A stretch of DNA of 64,000 bases from Centroberyx gerrardi (GCF_048128805.1 NC_136005.1:6846504-6910503); one strand, 5' to 3'. Shown: positions 47,731 to 61,633, counted from the first letter of the stretch. Notes: generated by a model from the sequence alone, not told the origin. Numbers and translations are program-made.

Positions 47731-50700
47731 CTCCAGATCGGAGCTGACAGTTGAGGAGTCATCGGAGGAATCTAAGGAGCAGAGCCCGTCGAGTCGGACC
47801 ATTCTCACCGTCCCCTTCAGAGGCTGCTGCTCCACCGCCTCCTCCCTGGACACCGGCACCTCCTGTAGGCTCACCTGGGAACACAACTACAGCAGTTTAT
47901 GCTCCAGAAATTACATTGCAACTAAGAGAGAGAGACAAATTCAAGAAGATAAAATATGCAGAGTAGCTCTCATATCAAGAGGACACTGCTGTTTGTTAGA
48001 GTTTGTGCAACAACAGATGCTTTGCTTACTTTTCTTGCTGGTTGAACACTGACATCCATATAATGACCCATCTCAGTCATTTTCTTGATGTTTTTCTTCT
48101 TTCACACGAAGATTGAACAGTACCATGTTCAAACCCAAGATGAGAAGATGGAGAATTATTAGCCTACATAACTTAATAAACAGACACCTGAGTCAAATCT
48201 TGCAGAGCAATGCCTGAATACATTTTACTTTTATTTACATTTAAGCTGACACTCTTATCCAGATTAATTTGAGTGCAACAGTGGAATAAGCTCAAACTTT
48301 ATTGTCAACTTTAAAAGCAACTTAAAAGTGAAATTGTCAGTCATATCGTCCAGACAATAGATGTAACAAAATATTCTTGTACAACAGATAAGGGCTAGGA
48401 AAGGAAATAAGACCCAAGAAGTGAGGTAGAAAAGATTACTTTCATCTCTACTAATGAACCTACTTGCTGTTTCCTTTGTCTCTTCATGGCAGGGCCGTCC
48501 TTAGTGGGGGGGCCTGAGTCCCCTAAGAGGCTCTCTGTGTCTGGACAAAACCTCTTAGGACGCGGCCTGGCTCCTCTCCTGCACCAATAGGCGACTAGAA
48601 TCTGACAAGGCAGGGTTAAAGGTCAACATATCACAACCGGTCTAGAAGCAGGGAGACGATACTTCACATAACATTCAAGCCATCCAACAGATCATCTGAA
48701 TCCAACTGTATTGTATACTAGTCCTGTATTTTAGTGGTAATCCGCAACATCTTTGTTGCTAAGCACTCATTGCTGTGGTGTTTCTGCACTGCGCTTCCCA
48801 GAGATCACCTGTCAATCAAACAGTGTGGGCAAAGCTTGGATTTTCTGTTGATGAAGTTTGAGTTTCTGTAGGTGGCGCTCTTTATTTGTCTGTTCAGCCA
48901 TGGTGGCTATCGCTGCTCATGCTAACTACCCAGTTCTTCTTCTGTTTATTCCAAAGAAACCGGACATATAAAATGCATCACTTCTTGCCTGCCAGAGGAT
49001 TTCGTCCTGTAAAGAGCTACCAGACACTGAGTGTTTAGAACAGAAAATGTTAAAGCTTTCATGAACTGGATATAGGTTGAATCACTGTTGTGTTATATCA
49101 GTTGGCGATAGAGAGTAGGAATGAATATTTATTTATAAGAAAATGTCATAAATTATTAGTTTAATGTAAATATGCCATTTGGTGGATGCTTTTATGCAAA
49201 GCAACTTACAGAACTATGAGTGCATTGATGATTAGGGAGGGAACTGAACCCCTAAACTTGACAGTGTTAGTGGTAGCTTTACCCACTGTGCTATATAAAC
49301 CCACATTATAAGCTTGTGAAGGATACAAGAAGGTCCAGGGCGGCACAGCATATTGCTGACAGCAGCCAAGGCATGGCTCTTACAACGAACTCCATCTCAG
49401 TGTGGTAGAGCAGGATGGCGGAGGCGTAGAGGGCGCCGGCCAGTGAGCACAGCACCGCAGAGAGCACAGGAGCAACCGCCACCATGTCTGTTCTGCGCTG
49501 GAGGACAAATATAAACATTATTCCCTTTAAGGATGTAACGGTTTATGAAAAGTCTATGTTTGGAAAGTAGTAAGAGCAGGGAGTAGTGTTGCTTTGACAA
49601 CAAATCGGACATGTGCGTCACTTACTGCTCTGGAGAGTGCAGGGAACTTGGAGGTACAGGCTATGACAAAGGAGAGCAGGCCCAGTGTGTAACCCAGGAT
49701 TTCAGTGTTGTCCTGTTAGAGGACACACAGTATTCAGCTGTTACAGTGTTTAGATACAACAACAATGAAGAGAAGTTTTGACCAAAGTTAAGATTAGATT
49801 CCAAAACCTGAAGGAAATGGAAGATGAAATCATGAACAATTCACTATTTAAAAAGTACACAGCACCACATGAAAATCATCAGAAGTAATGCAATAGGCAG
49901 TAAACACACACAGTTAAAGCACAGGTCGATACTGTCAAGTGTGAGTAAAGTGTAAAAGTGGATATAGGATGCACTCCATTTGTCATTACACACAATTATG
50001 GAAATTAGAGGGAAAGTATCCAAATGCAAATCTATTTGTCTGTGCAACCAGATTAACCTTCTGTCCACTGTCTGGGTCATAAAATAAAACTCCAACTAGC
50101 CATAGAGCTGATATGTGCTGCTTACTTGGAGGGGGACATGCAGCATTCTCCTCCCTGAGACAGGCCGCGCTGCTGGGCGGGGGCCGACCTCGACCCTGGA
50201 GGTCAGGAAGCCTCCGCCCAACACCATCAGCACACACACTGCCAGGAGGTGCTGCCTCCTGCGCCTCCTCATCATCCTCAGCCTCCGATCTGAGGGAGAA
50301 CACACTGGAAACATGTTACCGAGCTACTGCAGCTCAGCCGCAGCTCCTGTTCATTTGTTTGGTTATCTGAAGGACTTTTTAGATAAGTTATATGTCAGTT
50401 TACTGTTTTGCCTATACTGGGTTCGGCCAACTGTGTGCCAAGATCAAGTCCTGTTACAGTTAGACATCTGTGCTGAAGACTAACTGTACTTGTTTGATTC
50501 CATTACGCTGCTTTATGGCATTTATCTCTCCTTACCTGCTTTCGAGTTCCAGCACAGGCAAATTGGGAAGAAGATGGAAATGAAATTCACAACATCCACG
50601 GCAGCAGCAAAGGCACCCATTAAAATCTATAGACAGGAGGTGTATATAGGAGTTAGAGGACGTTACTGCCTGCAAAACCTAATCTGTGGATGCCATGGGG

Positions 50701-51105
50701 TTACACTGTTACCTGAATATCCAGCTGCCTGGACAGAATGGCTCCAATGGTGCTGCACAGGTTCCCGAGGAAGCAATAGAAAGAAGTCGCCGCTTCTCCT
50801 GGATTTTCTCCCCGAAATTTGCACCTCTGATACATGAGCCTTCAACACATGACATGGGTTTACTGCCAAGCCCGCTGAAAGAAACTACTTTAGCAAATGC
50901 TGCACCGAAGAACTACTTACACAAGACATGATAGCAGTAAAAGCAGCGCAGACAGAGCGCCGAGGCCGATGGGGACGCAAAGTTTGTCTGCTGCGGGGGA
51001 GAAACAGGTGGAGACCGAATCCACGCAAAAAGAAATTAGACCAGAGAGAAAAATGTTGGTGCTTCCTCTGCTCTGTCCATCCGGGATCAATGTATGCCCC
51101 TCCAT
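47731..51105 (-). CDS. tmem44: TMEM44, multipass transmembrane protein (8 coding exons, last exon excluded here)
   Basis: Exons in transcript order: 50923-51105, 50713-50826, 50536-50626, 50126-50289, 49626-49712, 49327-49497, 48464-48601, 47731-47874; 364 codons in consistent phase. Start ATG at 51103-51105 has context AAGATGG. Matches to remembered human TMEM44 include NTEILGY (exon 5), LAGALYASAI and RAMPWLL (exon 6), GAILSRQLDIQ (exon 2), VDVVNFI (exon 3) and a Ser-rich tail ending SDLE (exon 8). Hydrophobic spans occur in exons 1-6 and the start of exon 7; a basic RRRRR loop lies in exon 4. The biochemical function of the family is not established. The exon 1-2 junction is the least certain: CTT then GTGTAAG to TATCAG then AGG gives CLRCKF, like the human LRC; a donor 2 bp later is possible. 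The intron between exons 6 and 7 is U12-type. Confidence 0.9.
49165..49305 (-). repeat. tRNA-derived SINE in TMEM44 intron
   Basis: Minus strand reads ATAGCACAGTGGGTAAAGCT, then GGGTTCAGTTCCC (box B), then the usual 3' tail with GCTTTGCATAAAAGCATCC. Lies about 20 bp beyond the exon 49327-49497 donor, within the U12-type intron. Confidence 0.6.
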
Positions 51106-51777
51106 CTTGTAAATAAGTCTAAATTCCGTGTGGATAATAGTAAAACCAATCCATGAACCACATATTCAAATGCGCAGCCGAGCACAGGTGCACACTGTCC
51201 GCCTGAGGCACGGAGGAGACGGTGAAAGGGATTGCATATTTTAGGGAGGGGTCACCTGCGTTCAACCGGTGAAGAGGATTAGAACCACAGGTGAAAAAAA
51301 CATTATTTGAGTCTCAAAATTTAAAGTGAATAAAGTCAGAAAGAGAATGAAGTCACAATTCTGAGTTAATCTGAGAATTTATCGGACGCTTTTACACAAA
51401 TGAAGTTCCTAACAGATAAATAAAGTTATTTTGAATTTTTTTGAATTGAATTGAATTCTGACTTTATTCTCAGAATGTCAGAATTCTGACTTTATTCTCA
51501 GAATTCTACGATTAATCTCAGAACTCAAATTTTTCACGTGGCTCTAATCCTCTAAAACTATATGAGGGTAGAAAGTAAAGTGGATTTGCTGCTGGTTTAC
51601 AAAATATAAGCTCTCTTTGCTTCAAAATTTATTTGAATTTGTCATTTGAAAATTCTACTCATTTGCGAATGATACAGGTCATTTTTCTTCCCATAAATTA
51701 CATTGTGCAGCTTTAACAAAAACAATCACTGTGGAAATACAGGAAAGAAGTGACACATTAACATGTGGTACATATAT
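51106..51777. other. Gap between LSG1 3' end and TMEM44 start
   Basis: Holds the TMEM44 leader and presumably its promoter. The first 150 bp upstream of the ATG are fairly GC-rich with an ATTGG (inverted CCAAT) near 51150. 51320-51540 is low-complexity, with repeated forms of CTGACTTTATTCTCAGAAT. No open frame of note. Confidence 0.5.
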
Positions 51778-51913
51778 TTTATTCTAACATCCAATTTAGT
51801 TACATGAGTCATAACTGCATATGGATGAAGGCAGTATCCCATATACAGTAAATCATCTGTTTAATGAAGATCTGAAAACGACTTAAAAATTCTGAGCAAA
51901 TTTATATTTTATT
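51778..51913 (-). terminator. Candidate LSG1 polyadenylation signals
   Basis: Two AATAAA hexamers on the minus strand, at 51908-51913 and 51778-51783, lie 300 and 430 bp past the LSG1 stop. Either would end transcription before the TMEM44 start at 51105. Hexamers are common by chance in AT-rich DNA. Confidence 0.35.
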
Positions 51914-52208
51914 TTCTCCTCATAAAATTCATGGGTCACTGTAGTGAGATCTGCTGTTCAACTGATGATCCAGTTGATGGAATGCACTGCACCATCATGA
52001 CCTTCAAAGAAGAGCAATACATTATGAACAATGTACTTCATTTGTTAATATCAAGACAGCCCAACCTTTCCACACTCACACGATTAGGGCCCTGCATCTA
52101 TCTACAGATGCAGGTCAGCATTAATTCCTTTGGAATTGCATGTGAACAGTCCTTTAGGGTTTTTCCATTCCAGTCGAAATGATCAGTGATTTGAAAGTCC
52201 TCAGATCG

Positions 52209-55200
52209 TCAGGCGTCCAGGTGCTTGGTGAGCCGGCGTACTTTCTCCTTCTTGTTCCTGTTGCCGTGTTTCTTCCAGGGTTTGTTCACCGGCAGCTCTG
52301 AGCCAGCTTTGCCTGGGCCAGCCGGGCCGACTGGGCCGCTGCCCGGCCGGTAGCCCATCACAGACTGGACTCCCTTGGTGAGCGCCCGCACGTTCTCCTA
52401 AAAACAGAGATCCCATCCAATGTCAAACATTCAGTTAGATAACAAATGGCCTCTCTTCTGCAGCCATGCCTATATGTATTGTTTGATTTGCTGACAGTGG
52501 ATGACCATTATAACATTTTCCTATCTAGTAAGAAGATGGTAGAAGAAGTATTGTACCTGATGGAAGAAGTTCTTGTCGACCGGGTTTTCAATTCTCTTGA
52601 CCTTATGTTGTTTGTTGGTTGTCTTGGGGTCACTGTTGTCTGGGTCTTCTGTCTGGAACTTCTTGTGCTGCGGCTGGAAGTCTGCTGCATGAATATGAGG
52701 AGGAGGGTGGCAGTACAGGAGCTTGCCCTATAAGGAACCAACATTGACAATGTGTTAGGGAGAGGATTTTCTATGGACCCTTTTTGGGGCAACATATAGA
52801 TGGCATGCAACAATTTGCCAAATCAAAAAGTTACACATACATTCTCAATGATTACGTAACGTAAGATGCTTTTACAAAACAGCTACTCCAATATACAGCT
52901 TTATGGCCAGTGGCCTCCACTCTATCATTACATGCAGTATAAGTAGATATATTGTATAATGATGGGGGTGAACTGGGTCAACCAGTAGTTGCAAATATTT
53001 CTTACCATTTATTTATCCTGCTTGGGGTTTCAAACACAGAGAAGTCTAGTAAATTGACTTTCAAATACTCTCAAGTGATTGTCTAAACATTCTGGTACTG
53101 ACTGTATGTTCCCACGAAGCCAACCCCACCCAACCTAAATAGGCAAAAATAAACAATAGAAAGCATTTGCAACTGGAATTTTTCACACTTGACCCGGGTC
53201 TGGGACTTACGTTGACGTAATCTTTCAGGATGTAGCGGGCTGATCTGGACTGGTCAGGCTGGCCGTGCGACGTCATGAAGCCTCTCATGTCTGAAAAAGA
53301 GGAAACCAGAATAATAAACTTTATATAGCACTTTACAGAGTTTACAAAGTGATTTACAGATGCATAAAAACAACAATAGCAAAATAAGGAGGAGATAAAA
53401 ATAGGAAATCCATTCAAGAGAAAGTAGGTTAAAAGAAAAAAACAAAACAAAAAATCAAACACAATTACATAAAAGCAAGTCTATAAAATGCATGTTAAGA
53501 AGTGATATAAAAGATGATACTGAATTAGCAGCCTAAATTGCTCACTGGATCACCATCACAGTTCATCTCCATCTTGAGTTGCATGCTGACAAATAGGCAT
53601 ATTGTTATTTAATTCTCTATATTTATAACTATGTGTCTGATAGTTTTGGACTCACAGCCATAAGCCATCAGCAGCTCCTCGGAGGAGGGGGATCTGTCGG
53701 GGTCTTCGTCCTCTCGTGGCCGGATGATGTTGATGCCGTAGGTGCCCTCTAACACGTGGCGAGGGACAGACTGACACACGTGACAGTTCTGTTAAGGGCT
53801 TAACCCCCGTAACCATCAAAGTAATGCCTGAACCTGATAGAGCTGTGAGCTTCATGATCCACAAATCAAGAGTTCTACCAACAGCATTTTAAATATCATT
53901 GTCAAATTAATTGTGATACTTTGGTATAATTACTGTAAACAAATGGGACCATGGTCAAGATGATTGGTAGCCTCTATCTCACCTCAGTGGTTTTGTTCGT
54001 GCTAGTTTTCCTCAAAATTAAGACCACATTTCCCATAAATCCTGTTGCTTCCTGTAGCAAAGAGAATTTTTGCTTCTTCGGTCAAAGGTTTTCTCTTTGG
54101 CTTTACTGAAGAGGATAAACATGTTGGAAGTGATTTTTCCATCGGTCTTTCACTCGTTCCACCATCTGCCATTGTGTGAAACTCTGAAAGCTTTAGCTCT
54201 GTTTGCTCTGGAACAACAGCGCCCTCCCACCAAATTGAACCCAATGTAAAATGCAATGTAGAGGCCGGTAGGGATGCCAGTCTTCTTGCCGATGGTCTCA
54301 TTTGTTAATCGTAATTTTCAAATTGTGTCAAAATTAATATGGTAATGATTTACTGATGTGAAAATCCTACATGTAGCGTGTTTATGTGTTTATAATATGC
54401 TGAGCTGTGAGTGTTGTGGTGCAGAGTGGCACAGAGGAGGATATGAGGGAGACGGCAGGAACGTGGTCCCTCATCTGGTCGATGGGCAGGATCCCACAGC
54501 AGATCATCTCAGCTTTGGTCGACACGAAGGAGGGCATGACCAGACCAGGGCAGTCACAGAGACACAGGCCTGGCTCCACGTACAGAGTCTGCAATACACA
54601 CACACACACAGTTAGATGCAGAAACAAGCGCACCTTGGGCTACCTGCTGATGTAATGTATGCCTTGAGTTCATGTGGAGCGGTTTAGAGAGCGGCTCTGT
54701 ACCTGAAAGTGCTTGGTGTGTCCCGGAGTGGCTGAGACGGAAACCTTCTTGTTCCTAAAAATGGTGTTGATGGTGGAACTCTTTCCCACGTTAGGATACC
54801 CGACCTGTTGAATACATGCATCATAACTTATCAAACAGAAAATAGGTTTGAGCTATGCTGTTACATACTCAGAGCTGGACATTTCTACAACAATAACAAG
54901 TGTTATACAATGGGTAGTTTCAGCCAAGCAATCTGATTGGTCAAGGACATGTTCTAACCATGATAATTCCAATAAGCACGACCAGCCGTGTCTTACTGGT
55001 TGCTATGCCGACTCTTGTGGTAACCAGGGAATTAGTTCGTGATTTTTCTTGCTTCACTGCTCCATTTTTTAAAGTCCTTCTGTGTCTCTACTAGTTTGTA
55101 GTAGAAAACTTTTCAGATAGTACATATTCATTGATAGCCAATGTACAATGGCCATAATAATTCTGTGATTATGTGTAGTTTGGGAATGTTGTCTGCTATA

Positions 55201-58200
55201 TCACTTTCACACCAGTAACCACAGTAAACAGCACCATCTTGGGTATTTATTGTTATATTAATGTCCTGCATTGCATTCAATAGAGACTTGTCACAGAATG
55301 TTTGGAAAGTGGTTACGAATGTTGACGAGTTACATGCCACAAAAAGGAGAAATAGTAAAAATATGTTATCACCTCTTCCTCCATGACAAAGCAGTAGAAG
55401 CAGAAAATGGCTAGTTTCTGTATGGTGGTAAGGTGTTTAAATTACACTTAAAAGGGGGAAAAGATCAGGGATAAAGTGGCAATAATATTACAATCTTTCT
55501 TCTAATTGTGGCATGTCCATCTAATCATTTTGTAATCACTCTCTAAACATTTGGTGACGGGAATCTATTCATATTAGCAGCAAGTGTTAAGTTTTTACCC
55601 ACCAGCCCTACAGTCAGCTGTCCCTCTTTACACTTGGGCCCACTGTGCGCAGATGTAAACATGGCCAGCAGCTCGTCCTTGTGCAGCAGACGGCTGGAGT
55701 TGTGAAAAGGACCAGCAGTCTCTTCCTCTTCCCCGTCCTCATCTTCTGAGCAGGTGTGCCAGTCCTCTTCCTCAACAGTTACCTTTTCCTGCTGCTCTTC
55801 CTCTATACCACTCCCTTCCTCCTCCTCCTCCACTCCGTCTGCCTCTGTTTGGCTCATGTCTTCATCGTCTGGCTGCCCTTCATCTTCTGGGTCGCTCTCT
55901 CCATCCTCTGGATCCACTCTTTCCACACCCTGTGGGCAGAGAAGTCAGACACTTTGATACAAGCTTCACAGACAGCCAATCTGAGGATGCCAAAGAGCAC
56001 CAGGAACAACCAAATGTTCGCAAGCATCTCGCCAAACCATCAGGAGCTGATGAGAAGCTTGTATGCCTGTTATATGACTATCTAGTTTTAGCAGGCTTTA
56101 TGCAGTTATATAGTGTGGAGGATGTGTAGCCTGACAACAGTTTTCATAAAATTTCTAACAGCAGCATTGATGTATCAGTAGATGGATCAACTGACAACAT
56201 AAACTTCACCATGAAGTATATGTTCACCATGTACTATGTGTATGTATATGTATATGATCTAGTATGGTATATAGTGATGTAGTATGATATATGACATGGT
56301 ATGTAAAGCCCTTTGAGACATGCTTGTGATAAAGGGCTATATAAATAAACTTTACTCGACATGACTTGATAAGTAAAGACCAACGATTTGGGAGTGCTAC
56401 TACAGAAATGTACATGGCAGGAAGCAATCAGGTGCTCTTCGGAAAGGATACTACAAGAACGTATTAATGAGTAACCAAAGTAGGGTACTGAACTGGCAAT
56501 CTGCTACTGCTGGTGTTTGGTGCCAGGTGAGGTCACCACCAAAGACCAGCCAATAGCAGATGGCCAGTTCAGTGCCCTGCTTTTCACCATCAGGTGTCAG
56601 GCTTCACCACAGATTTGGGTTTAGTGACTCTTTAAAAACCAAAGAGGGTCTGAGGCACTCTGTTGTGACAGCAAAAGTTAAAGGCCTATATTTCACATGG
56701 ACAATCTGAAAGGTGAAAACTGAGTGACGCGTTTCAGCTCGAATGAGCCTTTGTCAGGGTGCTGAAGGCTGATTCAAGAGCTGACAAAGGTTCAATCAAG
56801 CTGAAATCTGTAAAAGCAAACTGGTTACAGCTCCTCCTCCTCACCTTCTCCTCTGCATCCAGCCTGTCGCTCTCAGCCAGGGCGGACCAGAAAACCGCCC
56901 TCAGCCCCTCTCTCTGGAAGTGTCTGGCCCAGGCTCGCCTCTGCTCCCTGGTCAGCAGGTCGGCCTTGTTCACCAGCAGCATGTTCACCTTGTCCTGCGA
57001 CACCTCCTTTACATACGCCTCCTACCACACAACAGGAAAGGTGTGGTCAAAAACGGTAGGTTCATTTTCGCTGGTCATGGGCAGTGGCGTAGTTGAGTAT
57101 ACACAGGAATACAGACTATACCAACCTTTTGTATGTGCTAGTTATTTTATGTTATTTGCAAAAATGATTAAAAAAAAAAAAAAGCAGTGGGGAAAATGAG
57201 AAAAAATAAGTGCAGGTGATACAGAAATCCTCCAGGGACTTATAAAAACATCTCACCCTCAAAAGAGGAAAAACAAATCAAGGTGATAAATAATGATACA
57301 ACTGACATTAAAAAGAGACAAATGGTTCCACAACAAAAATGCCTACACCACTAGCATTTAGAATATACCCATGTATCCTAATGCAATGCCTAATTGTCAT
57401 TAAAATATATGGGCAGGTATGCTCGCAGTACACCCACCTCTTTCCCCAATGAACCAGCCCCACCGCTAGTCAAAGAAATGTACTCACCAGATCAGGGCAA
57501 CGGAACAACAAAGGGTTTCTGGCATCGACGATCTGAACCACAACATCACTGGAGAAAAACATCAAAACATTTTAGCCTTGAGTGTCACATGAGGAGAACA
57601 TGTTTACCATCAAAGTGAGGACTGAATCGACAGAGAGAGACAGAGCTTTGGTTTCTACCTCCTCTCGATCACTCTCCACAGCTGTCTCCAGAAGTCCAAG
57701 TTCCTCTCAAACGGGGTGAGAATTAACTTCTGCTCCTCTTCCAACCTTTAGGAGAACAGTGATGATCAGTGTTGATTAGATTACTGATATTGATAAGTCA
57801 CATATTACAGAATGGACAGCCTTTGTAAAATACCCAATATACTTGTGACTGCATAACATGCCAACTGAAGATCACCACTCATATTTATGCATACATTAAC
57901 TCACACATTTTTGTAATCTTTTTTGTTTATTTGATTGGTTTAGTTTATAATTTACATTTTTCAATTCTGTCTTTGTATCTTGATTTGAGTCGTCAGAAGT
58001 ATTACTTTTGTGTTTGGTCTCATTGTTTCTTTCATTTCAGCATTTTGTCATTTTATGTTTTAAGTAACATTTTGCCCTAAGCCTTTCTGTTGTGTTTTCT
58101 TTTACCTCACCCTCAATTGCCCTTTTACTATTTGATGTCGTATTAATGTGCAAATAAACTAAACCACTGGTACTACAATTACATTGCTTAGTAACTGTAA

Positions 58201-60693
58201 CATTTACTTATTATTATTATTGTATTGATTAAAAATAAAAGATTTATGAAACATTTGCATTATTTTTTTATTACCTCCACTTTGTGTTGTTTCTAGCTGT
58301 TCTAAAATTCCTATAAAGCCCGTCCCTCTAATGATTTACATTATTGATTAATTATAGAGTGTGTAGTTTCAGCTAGACACATCCACACTGTGCAGATAAT
58401 TGCCATTTATGCATGATGTTCATATTTTTGTATAGAACTTTTCAGACAGCACACAAGAAGCATAAGAACACAGTCCATGTAACAGGAAATGTGACGGGGA
58501 ACACAGAATTTTACGCACTGTGCGAGCTCTCGTCTCCACTCCAGGAAGCTGTCTCTCTCTGCCTGCTGAAGAGATTCTGGACTGGTGCTTTCATCCCAGT
58601 GAGGCCTTAAAATAAGGAGAGATATTCTGTAACATCAGGACATTTAAACACAAAATATACAGCGGTGTAACTAAATCAGCTGGATCGGTGCAGCTCACCG
58701 TCGTGGGATTCTGAGGAAGTGCTTGTTGTCTTCGTGCAGCTTCTTCAGCCTGGTTTTCTCCTCAGCTGTTAGTAAGCCGGCTCTGGCTTCCGCTGGTACA
58801 AACTTAATGTTGAGTTTTTCTAAGGAGACAATCGAGTACACAGTCAGAGAAAGCGGTAGATAACAGAATACATAACACACTGACATTTAAGACATAAGTA
58901 GTTGAGGACTCTCTAGAGCCGTCTCCAGAATGTGAAGTTCCTCTCACCCTCCTATGTGTTTAAGACCTGATTACAGTCAAGATCTAAGCAGTGGTGTGGT
59001 GGTAACTGAGGATTCAATTCAATTCAGTTCAGTTCAACTTTATTGTCCTTGAGGTGAAATTTGCATTGCAGCCAGATGCATAAATACAAATATAAAAGCA
59101 TCTAAATGTAAATATGTAAAAAATATATTAAACATAGCACAAGAGGATGCTTTATACTGCTGAGGAAGAAGGCATCCTGTGAGCCCACCAGTCCCAGTTG
59201 TTCATGATAAAAGGGGAAATGTAATTAGAAAGTTGTTGAATAAGTATATTCTATGCCCAAGAAAAGACACATGTATGAGAGAACATCACGCCAAAGTCAG
59301 ACTACATACCAAAATTCGGTAAAGTACCAAAATGATATCTTGCTCGTCACGAGACACATTCACTGGTAAATTCACTACACATTATGATCCACCAAGCAGC
59401 ACTTATTTCAATAAAACGTCAACTTTCATAACCGGTTTGTCTGTTGTTCCTGTCTTCTTCCACCAAAACACATACTAGGGGGCTGTAGCAACCAGTGTGA
59501 ATTTGTTTTAACAGTTAACATTAAATTGACAGATTTTGGCATGGAGCTTAACGCCATGTTTCCCCCCATACAAAGAGTGAATCAGAGAACATGTATTGGG
59601 GCTACACCTTTATCCCATCATACATGTTTGTCAGTAGTAATGAAAGTGGAAGTGACTGACATTCTTTGGCCCAACAAAGAGATTGGGTGGGTGTACACTG
59701 TACAACACAACGCCTAAATAATAGTTAACTGAGGTATCACCTACCGGCAACAAACTCTGTCCCCGCCAATTCAGCAGTGGCCAGAAAGTCATCCATTGAA
59801 CTCTGCTCCGTCACTGACTGCAGGTTCAGCCGTCCCCAGTCGTAGCCATCATTCAGTTCACTGGTGTGGAGCTGGAAATGTGAAACCAAAATAAATGTCA
59901 ACTAACTACATACACTGGTTACCAAGAACAAACCGTGGAGTAGTGGCACACATCAGGCTGAGGTGGTTACAGTGGCTACTACAGAAAAAGTGTCTCCAAT
60001 ACACACAGTACTTTGAACTGTCATGAGAACTTAGCCTCAATATGTGTGGTTCTCTTACATGGAGAGAACATCAAACCAAACTCTATTAAAAAAGCTGGCG
60101 GTTTAAAGTTTCCTTGCTTATCGGCAGATGTATATACACAGTAGAACATAAGGTAAGTTCTTTTACAAAAGGTTGAGATCCACTCTTCAATTCGGCACAC
60201 ATTCAATCCACAAGCAGCCTTTACTTCTACTTTGAACCAATTCCAAAAGTTGAGATTTTATTGCAACGAAGTGCTGCCCGATGGATTATCTATATGCCGA
60301 ATCTACCCCAGACGCATATTGATCAGTAAAAGGTATTACGTTATGTTCTACGATGTGTACATATTTGCCGATAAGCAAGGCGGCGTTAAAATTACAGATT
60401 TTTGAACGGAGTTTGGCGAATGGAACGGAGCGTATCGTTGCTAAAGACAAGTGTTCTTCTCTTAAATTTACGAGTTGACAGTTCAAACGGTGTCATCGTT
60501 GGTTTTGGACTTGACAGCATAAGTTAGTTTATGAACAGCTATCTACTATGATGTGGCTATTTAACAGTTTTTGAAATAACTGTAGTCATACCCAGGTGTC
60601 GCCCCTCTTGTTTCCTCGGCCTGCCTGCAGTCTCTCCTTTATCAAAGCTCTGCCGAGTCCTGCGCTTCCTCCACCGGCCTTCTTCTTGCCCAT
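52209..60693 (-). CDS. lsg1: LSG1, large-subunit GTPase 1 (complete, 14 exons, 632 aa)
   Basis: Cytosolic GTPase that in yeast and mammals releases the export adaptor NMD3 from pre-60S ribosomal subunits. Exons: 60592-60693, 59745-59871, 58699-58819, 58519-58605, 57659-57745, 57488-57548, 56845-57021, 55603-55929, 54703-54804, 54445-54588, 53656-53779, 53211-53290, 52557-52727, 52209-52397 (stop 52209-52211). Phases agree throughout; 632 residues against about 658 in human. The GTPase motifs run in permuted order G4 (NKAD, 213-216), G5 (SAL, 241-243), G1 (GYPNVGKS, 365-372), G2-region TPGHT (389-393), G3 (DCPG, 409-412), diagnostic for the YlqF/Lsg1 class. The start is supported by an in-frame TGA at 60712-60714, seven codons upstream. 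The C-terminus is very basic ([14 protein letters not shown]), as expected for rRNA contact. The intron between exons 10 and 11 is AT-AC type. Confidence 0.97.
55603..55929 (-). CDS. lsg1: LSG1 exon 8: acidic spacer between permuted GTPase motifs (residues 255-363)
   Basis: One 327-nt exon encodes a long Glu/Asp-rich segment, including a run of five Glu and [15 protein letters not shown], and then enters the G1 region with QLTVGL. This acidic insertion between G5 and G1 is also present in human LSG1 but is poorly conserved in sequence. The donor CTG then GTGGGT leaves phase 0 into GYPNVGKS. Confidence 0.93.
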
Positions 60694-61569
60694 ACTGACT
60701 TCTCCTTGTTGTCACTTCACACAAATAACGCTGAAATGATGATGATAAAACTGAACAGTGAAAAACAACTTCTGTTACTAGCTGTTGTCTCCCATGTGGG
60801 AGAAGGAGTTGTTGTCGTAAGAAGCGGAAGTGACATGGAACACACCACTCAAGTGATTTATCTAGACAATTACAGATTACTCGGCAATTAGTGGCAGAGG
60901 CATTTAATGAAAAAACAAACGTTGCATTGGATATATTATAACTCAATAATGCAACTTTTCAAACCTTGACATGACGTCCCCTTTATTATAAACGCTTTAT
61001 ACTAACGTGTTATGGTACATTCCACACGATTGTCCAGCTATCAAATATGCCCTGAAGAAAATAGGACAGTCCAAAGAAGAGTTCCGCATGCGCAGCGGAC
61101 ATATCGTAGTATTGCATTTTTACATTTTCTACTACTAGCCTACATCTACTATTATTATTTCAGCTACAAATACAACTAAAATAAATACTTTTATATGCTA
61201 CTGCTGCTGCTGCTGCTGCTGCTGCTACTACTACTAATAAGAATATGGCGTAATATATGATATAATTGATGTCGATTATTATATGTAATTGTATTTAATT
61301 ATGAACATTGTCCTGTTACATGTAAAAAAAATATGCTTCTTTTTGTTTGTTTCTCAGTGACTAGATGTAGACAAAAATATTCTACAGTACAAGTAAGTCT
61401 AGTATAATTAACTTAAAAAATAGTAATGTTCCATAATATTTTAGTCAGCATTCATTTATTCATGCATTTTTGTCTGATGCATATTTTCATAATTCACTGT
61501 AAATCAAAAGTTCATATTGCGTACAGTAAAAAGTTAAGCCCGTCGTTACACACACACACACACACACAC

Positions 61570-61633
<64 letters not shown>

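Noticed and set aside
48594..48601. Acceptor TAG at 48595-48596 for the TMEM44 exon
   Set aside because: Wrong phase for the upstream GTATCCTT donor; the CAG at 48602-48604 restores frame and sits correctly after a U12 branch site.
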